From the NCBI GenBank assembly GCA_008501735.1, contig QQUF01000053.1, positions 1 through 64,000 of the forward strand: a stretch of 64,000 nt of DNA, read 5' to 3'. This DNA comes from Calditrichota bacterium. GTDB lineage: Bacteria; CLD3. Of this stretch, positions 56,053 through 64,000 are shown in pieces. The notes under the pieces are model-generated. The model was given only the letters and a program-made list of their open reading frames with translations. It had not been told where the DNA came from and searched no databases. A program made the position numbers and the translations under genes. Numbering within the stretch: position 1 is the first letter of the stretch; every line of letters starts with the position of its first letter.

Positions 56053-56953
56053 GCTCGAAAATTTTACAGATAAAACTGCTCTTACTGTTGGTACTTTTGA
56101 TGGAGTTCATCTTGGACACAGACTATTACTTGAAAAACTTTCCCAAAAAGCAGAAAGAAAATTTCTAAAAACAGCTTTAGTTACCTTTTCGCCACACCCA
56201 CAAGAAATCCTAAAAAATAAGAAAAAGCCAATAGGGCTTCTTAGTAATTTCGAAGAGAAGGTTTTCCTTCTTGAGAAAACAGGACTTGATATACTTTTTG
56301 TAATTCCGTTCAGTTTGGAATTTGCACAAACTTCGGCAGTAGATTTTTGCAAAAATTATTTAATCCAGGGCTTAAACGCTTCAGAAATAATAGTCGGTTA
56401 TGACCACGCTTTTGGCAAAAATCGAGAAGGAAGTCTCCAAACATTAAAAGATTTGTCAGTAGAGTTCGATTACGGAATTGAACTTGTAGAAGAATTCAAT
56501 TTAGAAGGACACAAAGTAAACAGTACAACAATCCGAAAATTGATTGCTGAGGATAATTTACAGAAAGTAAATCAACTTCTTGGTTATGAATACCTAATTT
56601 CAGGAAAAGTCACCAATGGAGACCAAAGAGGAAGAGTTTTAGGATTCCCAACTGCGAACTTGAAAATGAACCCAAACAAACTTTTACCAACAGACGGAGT
56701 TTACGCTGTAAGAGTGGCTCACAAAAGTAAAGATTACAACGGAGTCTTAAACATTGGCTCACGACCAACGTTTTACGGACAAAGTCGTTCGGTAGAGGTC
56801 TTCATCTTTGATTTTGATGAAGAAATTTATGGAGAAAATTTAAGATTGAGTTTAGTAGAAAAAATCAGAAGTGAAAAAAAGTTTGATGGTATCGAAGAGT
56901 TGAAATCCCAAATTCAAAAAGATGTTGTATTGGCAAAAAAAATAATTTTGTAA
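56027..56953 (+). CDS. ribF: Bifunctional riboflavin kinase / FAD synthetase RibF
   Basis: This 308-residue enzyme converts riboflavin to FMN and then FAD. The N-terminal adenylyltransferase domain has LTVGTFDGVHLGHRLLL and VGYDHAFGKNREG; the C-terminal kinase domain has GRVLGFPTANL and GVLNIGSRPTF. The ATG lies inside the truB reading frame with AGGT upstream. It ends the conserved translation operon; rpsO, which often follows, is absent here and a toxin-antitoxin pair comes next. Confidence 0.95.
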   Translation: MKILKNLSELENFTDKTALTVGTFDGVHLGHRLLLEKLSQKAERKFLKTALVTFSPHPQEILKNKKKPIGLLSNFEEKVFLLEKTGLDILFVIPFSLEFAQTSAVDFCKNYLIQGLNASEIIVGYDHAFGKNREGSLQTLKDLSVEFDYGIELVEEFNLEGHKVNSTTIRKLIAEDNLQKVNQLLGYEYLISGKVTNGDQRGRVLGFPTANLKMNPNKLLPTDGVYAVRVAHKSKDYNGVLNIGSRPTFYGQSRSVEVFIFDFDEEIYGENLRLSLVEKIRSEKKFDGIEELKSQIQKDVVLAKKIIL

Positions 56954-56984
56954 CTTTCAACTCAACACTTTTAGGAAAATAAAA

Positions 56985-57281
56985 ATGTTTGAATTTGAAA
57001 AATACCAAACAGAAATAAATAAGATTTGCAAAAAGTATGATGTTTTAACTCTTACAGCGTTTGGTAGTTCTCTTTCTGATAATTTTAAAGTTGACAGCGA
57101 CGTTGATTTTTTATTGGAATTAGATAAAGCTGAAAACGGTCTTGTAAGGTATATGAAAATCAAGTTTGAGTTGGAAAAATTATTTACACGTCCTGTTGAT
57201 ATTGTGATGCCAAAAGCTATAAAGAACGAGCGAATAAAAAATTATATTTTTTCGAGGACAAAGAAAATTTATGAGGCATAA
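56985..57281 (+). CDS. mntA: MntA-type nucleotidyltransferase antitoxin (MNT domain)
   Basis: This 98-residue minimal nucleotidyltransferase contains the exact motif GS-x10-DxD: G27-S28 and D39/D41 in VDSDVDFLLEL. In the known system, MntA AMPylates and so silences the HepT toxin. AGGA precedes the ATG. It is 31 bases after ribF and overlaps the HEPN gene by 11 bases, the standard antitoxin-first order. It may be read through from the ribF operon, since no terminator lies between. Confidence 0.9.
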   Translation: MFEFEKYQTEINKICKKYDVLTLTAFGSSLSDNFKVDSDVDFLLELDKAENGLVRYMKIKFELEKLFTRPVDIVMPKAIKNERIKNYIFSRTKKIYEA

Positions 57282-57609
57282 CCATTTAGTGTGTGTTGAA
57301 GACGCTATTCACGCTTGCGAATTAATTTTGCAATTCACATTAGGAATGAGAGATTCTGATTACTACAAAGATGTAAAAACGAAAGCGGCTGTTGAAAGGC
57401 AATTTGAAATAATTGGTGAGGCTCTTAATAGGATAAAAAAGATTGACATTAGCTTGCTTGAGAGAATTGATAATTGGGAAGAAATCATAGGCTTTAGAAA
57501 TGTAATTGCTCACGGATACGACATTGTCGAAGATGAAATTGTGTGGGAAGCGATTAATAAAGATATTCCAGTACTTCTTAATCAGTTAAATGAGCTTCTT
57601 GATTGCTAA
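57271..57609 (+). CDS. hepT: HepT-type HEPN toxin
   Basis: This 112-residue all-helical HEPN protein carries the R-x4-H-x-Y active site: R76, H81 and Y83 in FRNVIAHGYD. HepT toxins are RNases, in some cases cutting tRNA, and Y83 is the tyrosine expected to be AMPylated by MntA. GAGG lies upstream of the ATG. Its stop overlaps the zorD stop on the other strand by a few bases, so the pair and the Zorya operon are tightly abutted. Confidence 0.9.
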   Translation: MRHNHLVCVEDAIHACELILQFTLGMRDSDYYKDVKTKAAVERQFEIIGEALNRIKKIDISLLERIDNWEEIIGFRNVIAHGYDIVEDEIVWEAINKDIPVLLNQLNELLDC

Positions 57610-60600
57610 AATCTATTAATTCGTAATTTTTCTAAACTGTGAATTTCACTCATAAATATTCTATTTTCCTTGACCAATTCTAAAAGATTTTCCCGAGTTA
57701 TAAGTTTAACAGAGTTTGAACTAGCAAGTTCAATTGCTTGTGCCGTAAACTCACTGTTTGTTAAAGCAACTAACTGAAATGTTTTAAGGTATTTCTCTTT
57801 GTAAAATCCTTCTGCTTTTAATATTTCTCCAATACAAGAATCACTTACAATATTTATAGATTGCTTTATCTGAATTAAAAGATTTTTATTTTCTGAGAAA
57901 CAAACTAAATCCGCACCTTTATCTTTGCTCTTTGGAGTAAGTTTTGCTTCATAATTATTTTTCCGCATTAGCACTCCAATTGCTGCTTCGAATAAAAATG
58001 GGTCAAGATTATCTATTTCTTCAATTGTTAAGGGCTTATTTTCAATGTCTTTAGGTACATCTTGTTTTTCTAAATCGGAAAATAATTCCATTGGTGTAAC
58101 TTCGATTCTCTCGGTTGGGAACAAAGATGCACTTGCCAAGTCCGTTTTTCTCAAAAGAAGTTTGTCTAATTTTTCGTCAAAAGTTTCAAAAGTTGATGAG
58201 GTGCTAATTGGAAAATAAATGAAAACATCTTTTTCTTGTCCAATTCTATAAACTCTGTCTGTTGCTTGTGCTTCTTTTGCTGGATTCCAATGTCTTGTGT
58301 AATGAATTACGTGATTTGCTTCCGTAACATTTAAGCCATAACCTGCGGCAATTGGTGACATAATTATTACGTTAAAACCACTTTTGCTTTGAAATTTATC
58401 AATTGTTTGTTGGCGAGTAAGAGTTGCTTTCGTTGAACTTGTAGGAGTGTCTCCGTTTATTATTTTTACTTTGATTCCAAACTTTTCTTCTATGACTTGT
58501 TGAAGCAATAATTGAGTTTTTTTTAAGTGAGTGAAGATGATTACCTTTTCATTCAATTGCTCAATCTTTTCTAATTGTTCAATTGTGAGCATTAATTTCG
58601 CTGACTTTGTAATTAATTGGTCTGCAGAAAGATTTAGAAAATTATTATTACTATGAGCAATCATTGGGTGGTCGGAAATATCTCTTAAAGCAGATAAAAT
58701 ATTTAAAATATTGTTCCTGTTATTTTCCTCAAAGCCTTTGGTTCTGTTTGACTCTTCTAAATATTTTGCTTTTTGTTCGTTAGGCATTTCCATTTCTAAT
58801 TTGACTATATTTTTATTTGGTAAACCTTGAAGAATATTTTTTTTCATTCGTCTAATAAAAAATATCCCAATTTGACTTCTTAGTTTTTCTCCAAGCGCTC
58901 TAATATCTGTATCTTCGTCTTGTAAAGGATCTTGATAAATTTTTGCAAAATCTTTACAACTTCCAAGTAGTCCGGGAATTAGAAAATCTGTTAAGCACCA
59001 CAAATCAACAAGTGTGTTTTCAACAGGAGTTCCAGTCGATGCAATTTTGAAATCTGCTTTTAATGCTTTTGCTGAATTGGTTACAAGAGTTCCTGGTGAT
59101 TTTATTCTTTGTGCTTCGTCCAAAGCACAAATTGCCCAATTTATTTTACCAAATGATTTTTGGTTTATTCTTAGAGTCTCATAATTTGTTAAAACAATAC
59201 TTTCACTACCTAAAGAATCTATCTGAGTTGATTTTTTTTCTTTTCCATAAAATCTTATGATTTTTTGCCCGTTTGAAATAAATTTGTTAAACTCATTTTC
59301 CCAGTTTTCTAAAATTGAAATCGGAGCTACAATTAAGTAAGGTTTTTTCGACTTCATATTTTTTTCGTAGTGCCAAGCAATGAATGCGAAAATTTGTAAG
59401 GTTTTCCCAAGTCCCATATCATCAGCTAAAAGTCCTCCACGATAATTTTCTCTTTGAAGTGATTGTAACCAAGTAATCCCTTCTATCTGGTGTTCAAGTA
59501 ATGTTAAATTTTCATTTAAATTCTGTGGTTGCTCAAAATAGAAATTCAGATTTGTTTCTAAGAATTCCTTCTCTTCAAATTCAATTAAATCTACATTCTC
59601 GTGAATGAGTAGAACAGTTTCTTCACCAATATTTTTAATAGGTTCTTTAGATTCATTTTGTTTTTCTGCAAAGGAAATCATTTTCTCTGCTTGTCGGATA
59701 GGAATTTCTGTACCCTTAAAAACCACACTTTTTCTATCACTTTGCTTAGCTTCTTCGGTAAGTTTTTTAATTTCTTCTAAGTCTTCTTTTTTAAGTGAAA
59801 TTTTTACTCTCTCTTCTGGGCTTTTTTCAACAATAAAACCCGGAATCCATTGTGTTTTGTAAATGGTTATGAACGGATAAAATCTTGGTTTGTAAAATCC
59901 TATCCCGAAAACTCTTTCACTAAAATCATCAAGATTTATTATTTCGGAATCAACAAAATCTTGAGGCTGGTTAAAGAAATTTTCTTTTTCTTCACCACTT
60001 ACTCTTTTTAGCCTTTTAATCTTTTCAAGCTCAGTCTTTTGCTCTTCTGTGAAAACGATTCTTTCTCTTTTTCCACCTAAATTAGAAAGTGAGTAAATGT
60101 TTTTAGGTTGTGGGAAGCGGTCAAATTTTTTCTGGAAAGGTTTGTTGTTTTCGTCTTCAAGTTCAGGCATTACAGAAATTGAATCGTCGTCAGTTTGTTT
60201 CAAGTCTAAAGAGATTTTTTCAGGAGTAAAAACATTTTCATTTTCAAGGTAAGAGTCCAAAATCGCTTGACATTCTTTAGCAAGATTTTTGATTTTTGCA
60301 AAATTGATAAAATTTACGTTAGATTTTTTTTCTAATAATTGGTTGTGTTCTTCAACTGCCTCGCAAAGTTGAAATTGTTCATCACTTAAAAGGTATTTTG
60401 TTTCTTGGGATACTTCTTCTAAAAGACAACCTGTTCTTTTGGCGTTTAAAGGCAAACCTTTTGAATGTTCTACAAATTCCAAATTAAAGTGAAAGTCATT
60501 TTGTCCCAAATCTGAGATACTTAAAATTCTAATGTCGAAGGGATAAAATTCAGGTAAACCAAGAAGTTGCAAATCAATGTGTGAAAGTCGATAAAATTCT

Positions 60601-60740
60601 TCTAATGGAATTTCAATTTCTTTTTCGAGTTCAAAGGCTTGTCCGTTGTCGAGTAGTTCTTGAATAATTTTTGAAGAAATGCTCGATTCGTTCAGAATTT
60701 CTTTTTTACAAAGAACCGAATGCACTGTGAATGAAAACAT
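57606..60740 (-). CDS. zorD: Zorya defence protein ZorD (Snf2 ATPase with C-terminal Mrr-like nuclease)
   Basis: This 1044-residue protein is the effector of type I Zorya. A helicase core of the Snf2 type spans about residues 410-860: ADDMGLGKT (439-447), DEAQ (541-544), STGTP, and motif VI QATDRVYRIGQ (825-835). The N-terminal 400 residues are charged and regulatory-looking. The C-terminus from about 913 is Mrr-like, with E918, D944 (GADL) and Q957/K959 (QIKQ) as the candidate E-D-QxK nuclease site. ZorD is thought to be released to degrade phage DNA when the ZorAB motor senses infection. It is 1 base after zorC. Confidence 0.93.
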   Translation of the reverse strand: MFSFTVHSVLCKKEILNESSISSKIIQELLDNGQAFELEKEIEIPLEEFYRLSHIDLQLLGLPEFYPFDIRILSISDLGQNDFHFNLEFVEHSKGLPLNAKRTGCLLEEVSQETKYLLSDEQFQLCEAVEEHNQLLEKKSNVNFINFAKIKNLAKECQAILDSYLENENVFTPEKISLDLKQTDDDSISVMPELEDENNKPFQKKFDRFPQPKNIYSLSNLGGKRERIVFTEEQKTELEKIKRLKRVSGEEKENFFNQPQDFVDSEIINLDDFSERVFGIGFYKPRFYPFITIYKTQWIPGFIVEKSPEERVKISLKKEDLEEIKKLTEEAKQSDRKSVVFKGTEIPIRQAEKMISFAEKQNESKEPIKNIGEETVLLIHENVDLIEFEEKEFLETNLNFYFEQPQNLNENLTLLEHQIEGITWLQSLQRENYRGGLLADDMGLGKTLQIFAFIAWHYEKNMKSKKPYLIVAPISILENWENEFNKFISNGQKIIRFYGKEKKSTQIDSLGSESIVLTNYETLRINQKSFGKINWAICALDEAQRIKSPGTLVTNSAKALKADFKIASTGTPVENTLVDLWCLTDFLIPGLLGSCKDFAKIYQDPLQDEDTDIRALGEKLRSQIGIFFIRRMKKNILQGLPNKNIVKLEMEMPNEQKAKYLEESNRTKGFEENNRNNILNILSALRDISDHPMIAHSNNNFLNLSADQLITKSAKLMLTIEQLEKIEQLNEKVIIFTHLKKTQLLLQQVIEEKFGIKVKIINGDTPTSSTKATLTRQQTIDKFQSKSGFNVIIMSPIAAGYGLNVTEANHVIHYTRHWNPAKEAQATDRVYRIGQEKDVFIYFPISTSSTFETFDEKLDKLLLRKTDLASASLFPTERIEVTPMELFSDLEKQDVPKDIENKPLTIEEIDNLDPFLFEAAIGVLMRKNNYEAKLTPKSKDKGADLVCFSENKNLLIQIKQSINIVSDSCIGEILKAEGFYKEKYLKTFQLVALTNSEFTAQAIELASSNSVKLITRENLLELVKENRIFMSEIHSLEKLRINRF

Positions 60741-60741
60741 T

Positions 60742-62175
60742 TTATACTCCGAGTTTTTCTTTTAACCAAGATTCCAATCTTTCTTCCCAAACACCGTGAA
60801 GGTGAACAAATCTTCCTTCATCGTAAAATTCTAAAGTTCCTGCTTGAACTAAATTTTCAAATTGAAAGAAAATCACCAAATCTTGTTTGGCAACACTTTG
60901 AAAACTTCCATTCCAATAGGAAGTTATTCTTTCAAAATCAGGAAATCTCGGATTATTACTTTTGCAAACTTGTGTTGCACCCGAAGCATAACCTCCAAAT
61001 TCTATAAACTTGTAATTTTTTATTCCAAAAATTATCGCACAACTTCCTTTCCCACCACCTTTTAAAATTCCAAGTCTTTCTTTAAAAGATGAATCTATTC
61101 TTTCGTCATTTCTGATTTCACTGTAATAAATGTCTGGACAAACAAAAATTTTGTCAATTCTAATTACTTTTAAATACTTTTCCCAAAATTCCTTTCTATC
61201 AGTGTCTTGGACAATTTTACCGAAGAAAATGTCCATTATTTTTTCGGTAATCCAGTAATTTAGAATGTCTTTAGCCTCTTCTAAATCTCGCTTTTCATTT
61301 TCAGAAAAGAAAGTATTCGATGACCATTTGCTTTCGTAAGTTGGATCACCAATTTTCTCGTAAGCAAATTGTCTGATTTCTTCTTTCTCAAACACAGTTC
61401 CAAATTCATTTGCCCAAATTATTATTTTAGCCAAACACTTTTTCAGTGAAGTTTGGTTTTTATTTTGCTCCAAAAAATTAAAAATAGATTCAAAGTGGAG
61501 CTCAAAATCTTCCTCTCGAATTTTTTGGTAAGTGTAAGAAACAATAAATTCCGAGAAGTAACTTGTAGAAAGGTAATTTTTAATTTGTGGATTATTTTCT
61601 TGAAAATCTTGTAAGTCAATTTCCGAGTTTACAACTTCTTGAGCCCAAACACTCGCACCATTACAGTTAAAGAAATAATTAGATTTATCTCTCAAGAATT
61701 TGATTCTTTGATTTCTGTTTTGATTTTCTTGAATTTTAGTTCGTAAAAATGAGCGTAAAATTGTTGAGTTCCTCTTGTCTTCCCAAATTTCAAGAAGAGT
61801 AAAAAATAAGCCGTAAATAAACCGGTAATGCCAATTTGTTTTAAATAAATCTATTGCAATTTTTAATAAATTTGAGTCTTTGGCAATTGCAGTAAGATGT
61901 TCAGTGGAAAAAGTTAGAATCAAAGAGAACTTTTTTAAATTTCTTCTTTCTGAGTAAAACTTCCCTCTTTCTTTTTTGTTAATAAATTTTCGGTAATAGA
62001 ATTTACTGTCTCGAAAAGAAATTTCTTCTATCGGGGGAGTTTCGCCATTTTTAATTATTGTTCCCAGTACACGAACTGCCTCCTTGACTTTATCTATTGT
62101 CTCTTTTTTAATGAAATGGTTGACATTTCTAAGTCTTGCCGTTTGTTGTGTTAATTCATTTAGTTCTTCAATCAT
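60742..62175 (-). CDS. zorC: Zorya defence protein ZorC
   Basis: This 477-residue protein fits ZorC by position and by its EH-signature-like C-terminal region (about residues 290-400): ILNYWITEKIMDIFFGKI, then DRKEFWEKYLKVI and the late YKFIEFGGYASGATQVCK. The N-terminal half is helical with no catalytic motif. ZorC binds DNA in studied systems and is thought to relay the signal from the ZorAB complex to ZorD. Its ATG overlaps zorB by 8 bases. I see no alternative family. Confidence 0.82.
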   Translation of the reverse strand: MIEELNELTQQTARLRNVNHFIKKETIDKVKEAVRVLGTIIKNGETPPIEEISFRDSKFYYRKFINKKERGKFYSERRNLKKFSLILTFSTEHLTAIAKDSNLLKIAIDLFKTNWHYRFIYGLFFTLLEIWEDKRNSTILRSFLRTKIQENQNRNQRIKFLRDKSNYFFNCNGASVWAQEVVNSEIDLQDFQENNPQIKNYLSTSYFSEFIVSYTYQKIREEDFELHFESIFNFLEQNKNQTSLKKCLAKIIIWANEFGTVFEKEEIRQFAYEKIGDPTYESKWSSNTFFSENEKRDLEEAKDILNYWITEKIMDIFFGKIVQDTDRKEFWEKYLKVIRIDKIFVCPDIYYSEIRNDERIDSSFKERLGILKGGGKGSCAIIFGIKNYKFIEFGGYASGATQVCKSNNPRFPDFERITSYWNGSFQSVAKQDLVIFFQFENLVQAGTLEFYDEGRFVHLHGVWEERLESWLKEKLGV

Positions 62176-62872
62176 TGTTCTTGAGGCTTAATTTTAAAAG
62201 TTCATCGATTCTCTTTTCTGCATCAGTTCTAACTCGAAACTCAACTCTTCTCGAAACAGCTTTATTCTCAATTCCATTTTCAAAGACTAATTTGCTTGAA
62301 GATAGACCGTTTGCAGTAATTTTTCCACGACACCAATCTTTTAAATCTTTTTCATCAATTTGTAAAAGTGAAAATTCTAAAACTGCTCTCGTTCTATTTT
62401 GTGAAAGTTCCATATTATAAAAATAGGCTTTGTCTTCTTCAACTTGAAAACTCCATTCGCTTGAAGTATGACCTTCAATTCTTATTTCTTCAATAGCATC
62501 TCTAAATTTTTGTTCACTTAAAACGTTAATGTAACGAGGGAAGAAATCTGTCAGAATTTCCTGAAATTTATTTGACAATTTATAATCTCCTTGCTTAAAT
62601 AAAATATCAGGCGTGTGAAACATAAAAGACAAAGTCAAACTATCAATTTCGGCTCCCCATTTGGGTAAATCTTCTTTGAACTCTAAGAAAAGATTGTTGT
62701 AAAGTTCTCTTTTTATTTCAACGTATTTTTCAGCAATATTAACTTTTTCCTCTGTCTCTTTCTCTAATCTTAGCAAAGTTGAGGAAAGAAGGAGAACAAA
62801 GATTAAAAGTAAAGCCGCCATCAAATCGCCAATCGAAAGAGCAAAAGCATTTTCTTCTTCATACTTTTTCAT
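62168..62872 (-). CDS. zorB: Zorya defence protein ZorB (MotB-like, OmpA domain)
   Basis: This 234-residue protein has a single N-terminal membrane helix (about 17-33). The conserved Asp16 in SIGDLMAA just before it is the MotB-type proton-path residue. The periplasmic part is an OmpA-like peptidoglycan-binding domain: RIEGHTSS (131-138), LSQNRTRAVL (156-165) and SRRVEFRV. ZorB pairs with ZorA to form a motor anchored to the wall. It overlaps zorA by 1 base (stop and start share an A) and zorC by 8 bases, so the operon is translationally coupled. Confidence 0.9.
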   Translation of the reverse strand: MKKYEEENAFALSIGDLMAALLLIFVLLLSSTLLRLEKETEEKVNIAEKYVEIKRELYNNLFLEFKEDLPKWGAEIDSLTLSFMFHTPDILFKQGDYKLSNKFQEILTDFFPRYINVLSEQKFRDAIEEIRIEGHTSSEWSFQVEEDKAYFYNMELSQNRTRAVLEFSLLQIDEKDLKDWCRGKITANGLSSSKLVFENGIENKAVSRRVEFRVRTDAEKRIDELLKLSLKNND

Positions 62873-64000
62873 CAGTTTGCTCTTCTTATTTTCTCAAAAA
62901 TACCCGTAAATTCTTCTGTTGTTTCACTCAGTTCTTCAACACTTGTTGCAAGAATTTTTGATGCTTTAGACAATTGTTCTGAAAATTCAGACAAATACTC
63001 GTTCAAATTTTCTCTAGTAATATTTTGGTAATCACTCAATCCTGTGTTTAATTGGTTAAAAATCCCTCCGAGTTTTTCTTCTATCGTTGAGAATTGGGTA
63101 ACGTAATTTGCCCCTAAGTTTTTTGCTTCTTCAAGAGATTTTTGAATTTCATTAATTGTTTGTTTATTAATTTTCAAAAACTCTTCTGATTGTTTGTTCA
63201 AAATATTAGTTGCACCTTTAAGGCTTTCGGAAGTTGAATCAAAATTTTCAGAAGTAGTTTTTAAACTTGTAGAAAGAGATTTGAATTCAGATAAACTCCC
63301 ACTTAAACCGTTAATGTTGGAATTCAAAGTTTTAATCAAATTTTGTCCTTCTTGGAAACTTTCCTTAGACTTCTCAATTAACTCTTCGACTTGCAACGTA
63401 ACATCTGATTCACCTTCGATTAATCTTTGAATCGTTTTTTCCAATTTTTCAATTGTCTCTAAAGTTTTGGTTTGAACTTCGTTGCTTGAGTTAATCAAGT
63501 TTTTTTCCTGTAACTCAACTACTTTTTTAAAATCTTCTGCTATGGACTTGAAAATCCCTTGAATCATTTCTGCATTTTCAGAAGCCGTTTCATTGGCTTT
63601 CGTGGTTGAATTCGAGAAATCCTCTTTTAGAGCTCTAATAATTTCTCCAAAATTATTAGCCAAATTATCGAAATGAGCCTGCATTTTTTCAATACTTTTA
63701 GGTAAATCATTTAATGATTTTACAGTTTCTCCCAAAGTCTTAGAAATATTTTCAAGTTCTGAGGTCGTTTCGCCTGTTAATGATTTTTTAAAATTCTCAA
63801 TTAATTCTTGCATTGAGTCTTTTAATTCTTGTATCGCTTCTTGCAGAACTTTTTCGGCAGATTCAGATTTTGTTGCTTTTAAGTCTTCAACTGCTTGAGT
63901 AAGTTTATTCAAAGCAGGAATTACTTGTTCATTAAAAACTTTAGTAAAGTTACTTCCTAAGATTGTTCCAATGCTTTCAATAGTTTCTGTTGAAATTTGA
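62872..64000 (-). CDS. zorA: Zorya defence protein ZorA, C-terminal tail (partial, runs off the right edge)
   Basis: About 376 residues of the C-terminal tail are visible; the MotA-like membrane part lies beyond the edge, since the frame stays open to the last base. The visible part is one long helix-rich, heptad-like tail (VKSLNDLPKSIEKMQAHFD, KTTSENFDSTSESLKGA) with few hydrophobic blocks, as expected for the long cytoplasmic tail of ZorA. Position upstream of zorB and the shared operon support the assignment. An isolated tail would otherwise resemble a coiled-coil or chemoreceptor protein. Confidence 0.85.
   Translation of the reverse strand, partial: QISTETIESIGTILGSNFTKVFNEQVIPALNKLTQAVEDLKATKSESAEKVLQEAIQELKDSMQELIENFKKSLTGETTSELENISKTLGETVKSLNDLPKSIEKMQAHFDNLANNFGEIIRALKEDFSNSTTKANETASENAEMIQGIFKSIAEDFKKVVELQEKNLINSSNEVQTKTLETIEKLEKTIQRLIEGESDVTLQVEELIEKSKESFQEGQNLIKTLNSNINGLSGSLSEFKSLSTSLKTTSENFDSTSESLKGATNILNKQSEEFLKINKQTINEIQKSLEEAKNLGANYVTQFSTIEEKLGGIFNQLNTGLSDYQNITRENLNEYLSEFSEQLSKASKILATSVEELSETTEEFTGIFEKIRRAN

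Noticed and set aside
62872-64000. Methyl-accepting chemotaxis protein or phage tail-tape protein
   Set aside because: The helical repeats could suggest these, but the lack of a chemoreceptor hairpin motif and direct coupling to zorB favour the ZorA tail.

Overview
The window is an AT-rich, gene-dense chromosomal segment with two blocks of genes on each strand. I read it as a Gram-negative member of the Fibrobacterota-Chlorobiota-Bacteroidota (FCB) group. The evidence is a C-terminal type IX secretion sorting domain with the NYPNPFNP signature, a PorV/PorQ-family outer membrane protein, a DUF4837 lipoprotein, LolE/FtsX-type and TonB proteins, and weak or missing Shine-Dalgarno sites at many starts. 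Ignavibacteria-, Kapabacteria- or Marinimicrobia-like lineages are plausible; the sequence alone does not settle the class. No rRNA, tRNA, insertion sequence, CRISPR array or replication origin was seen.

Left part (1-18 kb), mostly minus strand: a partial LolE-type permease and a saccharopine dehydrogenase lead into a minus-strand run of dapB, ligA, a HEPN protein, a small unknown protein and an acetyltransferase. Then come an EnvC-like murein hydrolase activator, aspS, a lone bacterial microcompartment shell protein, purE, a TumE-like toxin-antitoxin pair, aconitase, an HNH endonuclease, an FG-GAP secreted protein and a fused formiminotransferase-cyclodeaminase. Two intergenic regions carry copies of one palindromic repeat.

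Middle part (18-40 kb), cell-envelope and secreted proteins: a membrane VWA protein, two secreted proteins sharing a dockerin-like C-terminus (one an M36 metallopeptidase), and a 1604-residue regulator joining a Ser/Thr kinase, an ATPase, TPRs, GAF, a sigma-54 activator domain and a Fis helix-turn-helix. There is also a Tat-signal intradiol dioxygenase with a T9SS tail, an asparaginase, two lipoproteins, a ceramidase-like membrane protein coupled to a metallopeptidase/beta-propeller/barrel protein, and a TonB protein.

Right-centre (40-50 kb), plus strand: livF, manC, a PorV-like protein, a lone response regulator, and an unusual lipoprotein that joins a seven-repeat FG-GAP propeller, an OmpA peptidoglycan-binding domain and a Wza-type polysaccharide export domain. 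A Wzc-type chain-length regulator/tyrosine kinase and a membrane TPR protein follow, and the run ends at a strong terminator. It looks like the export half of an exopolysaccharide system.

Right end (50-64 kb): the conserved rimP-nusA-infB-rbfA-truB-ribF translation operon, then a defence island. That island holds a MntA-HepT (MNT/HEPN) toxin-antitoxin pair facing a type I Zorya anti-phage operon (zorA partial, zorB, zorC, zorD) that runs off the right edge. ZorD carries both a Snf2 ATPase and a C-terminal Mrr-like nuclease.
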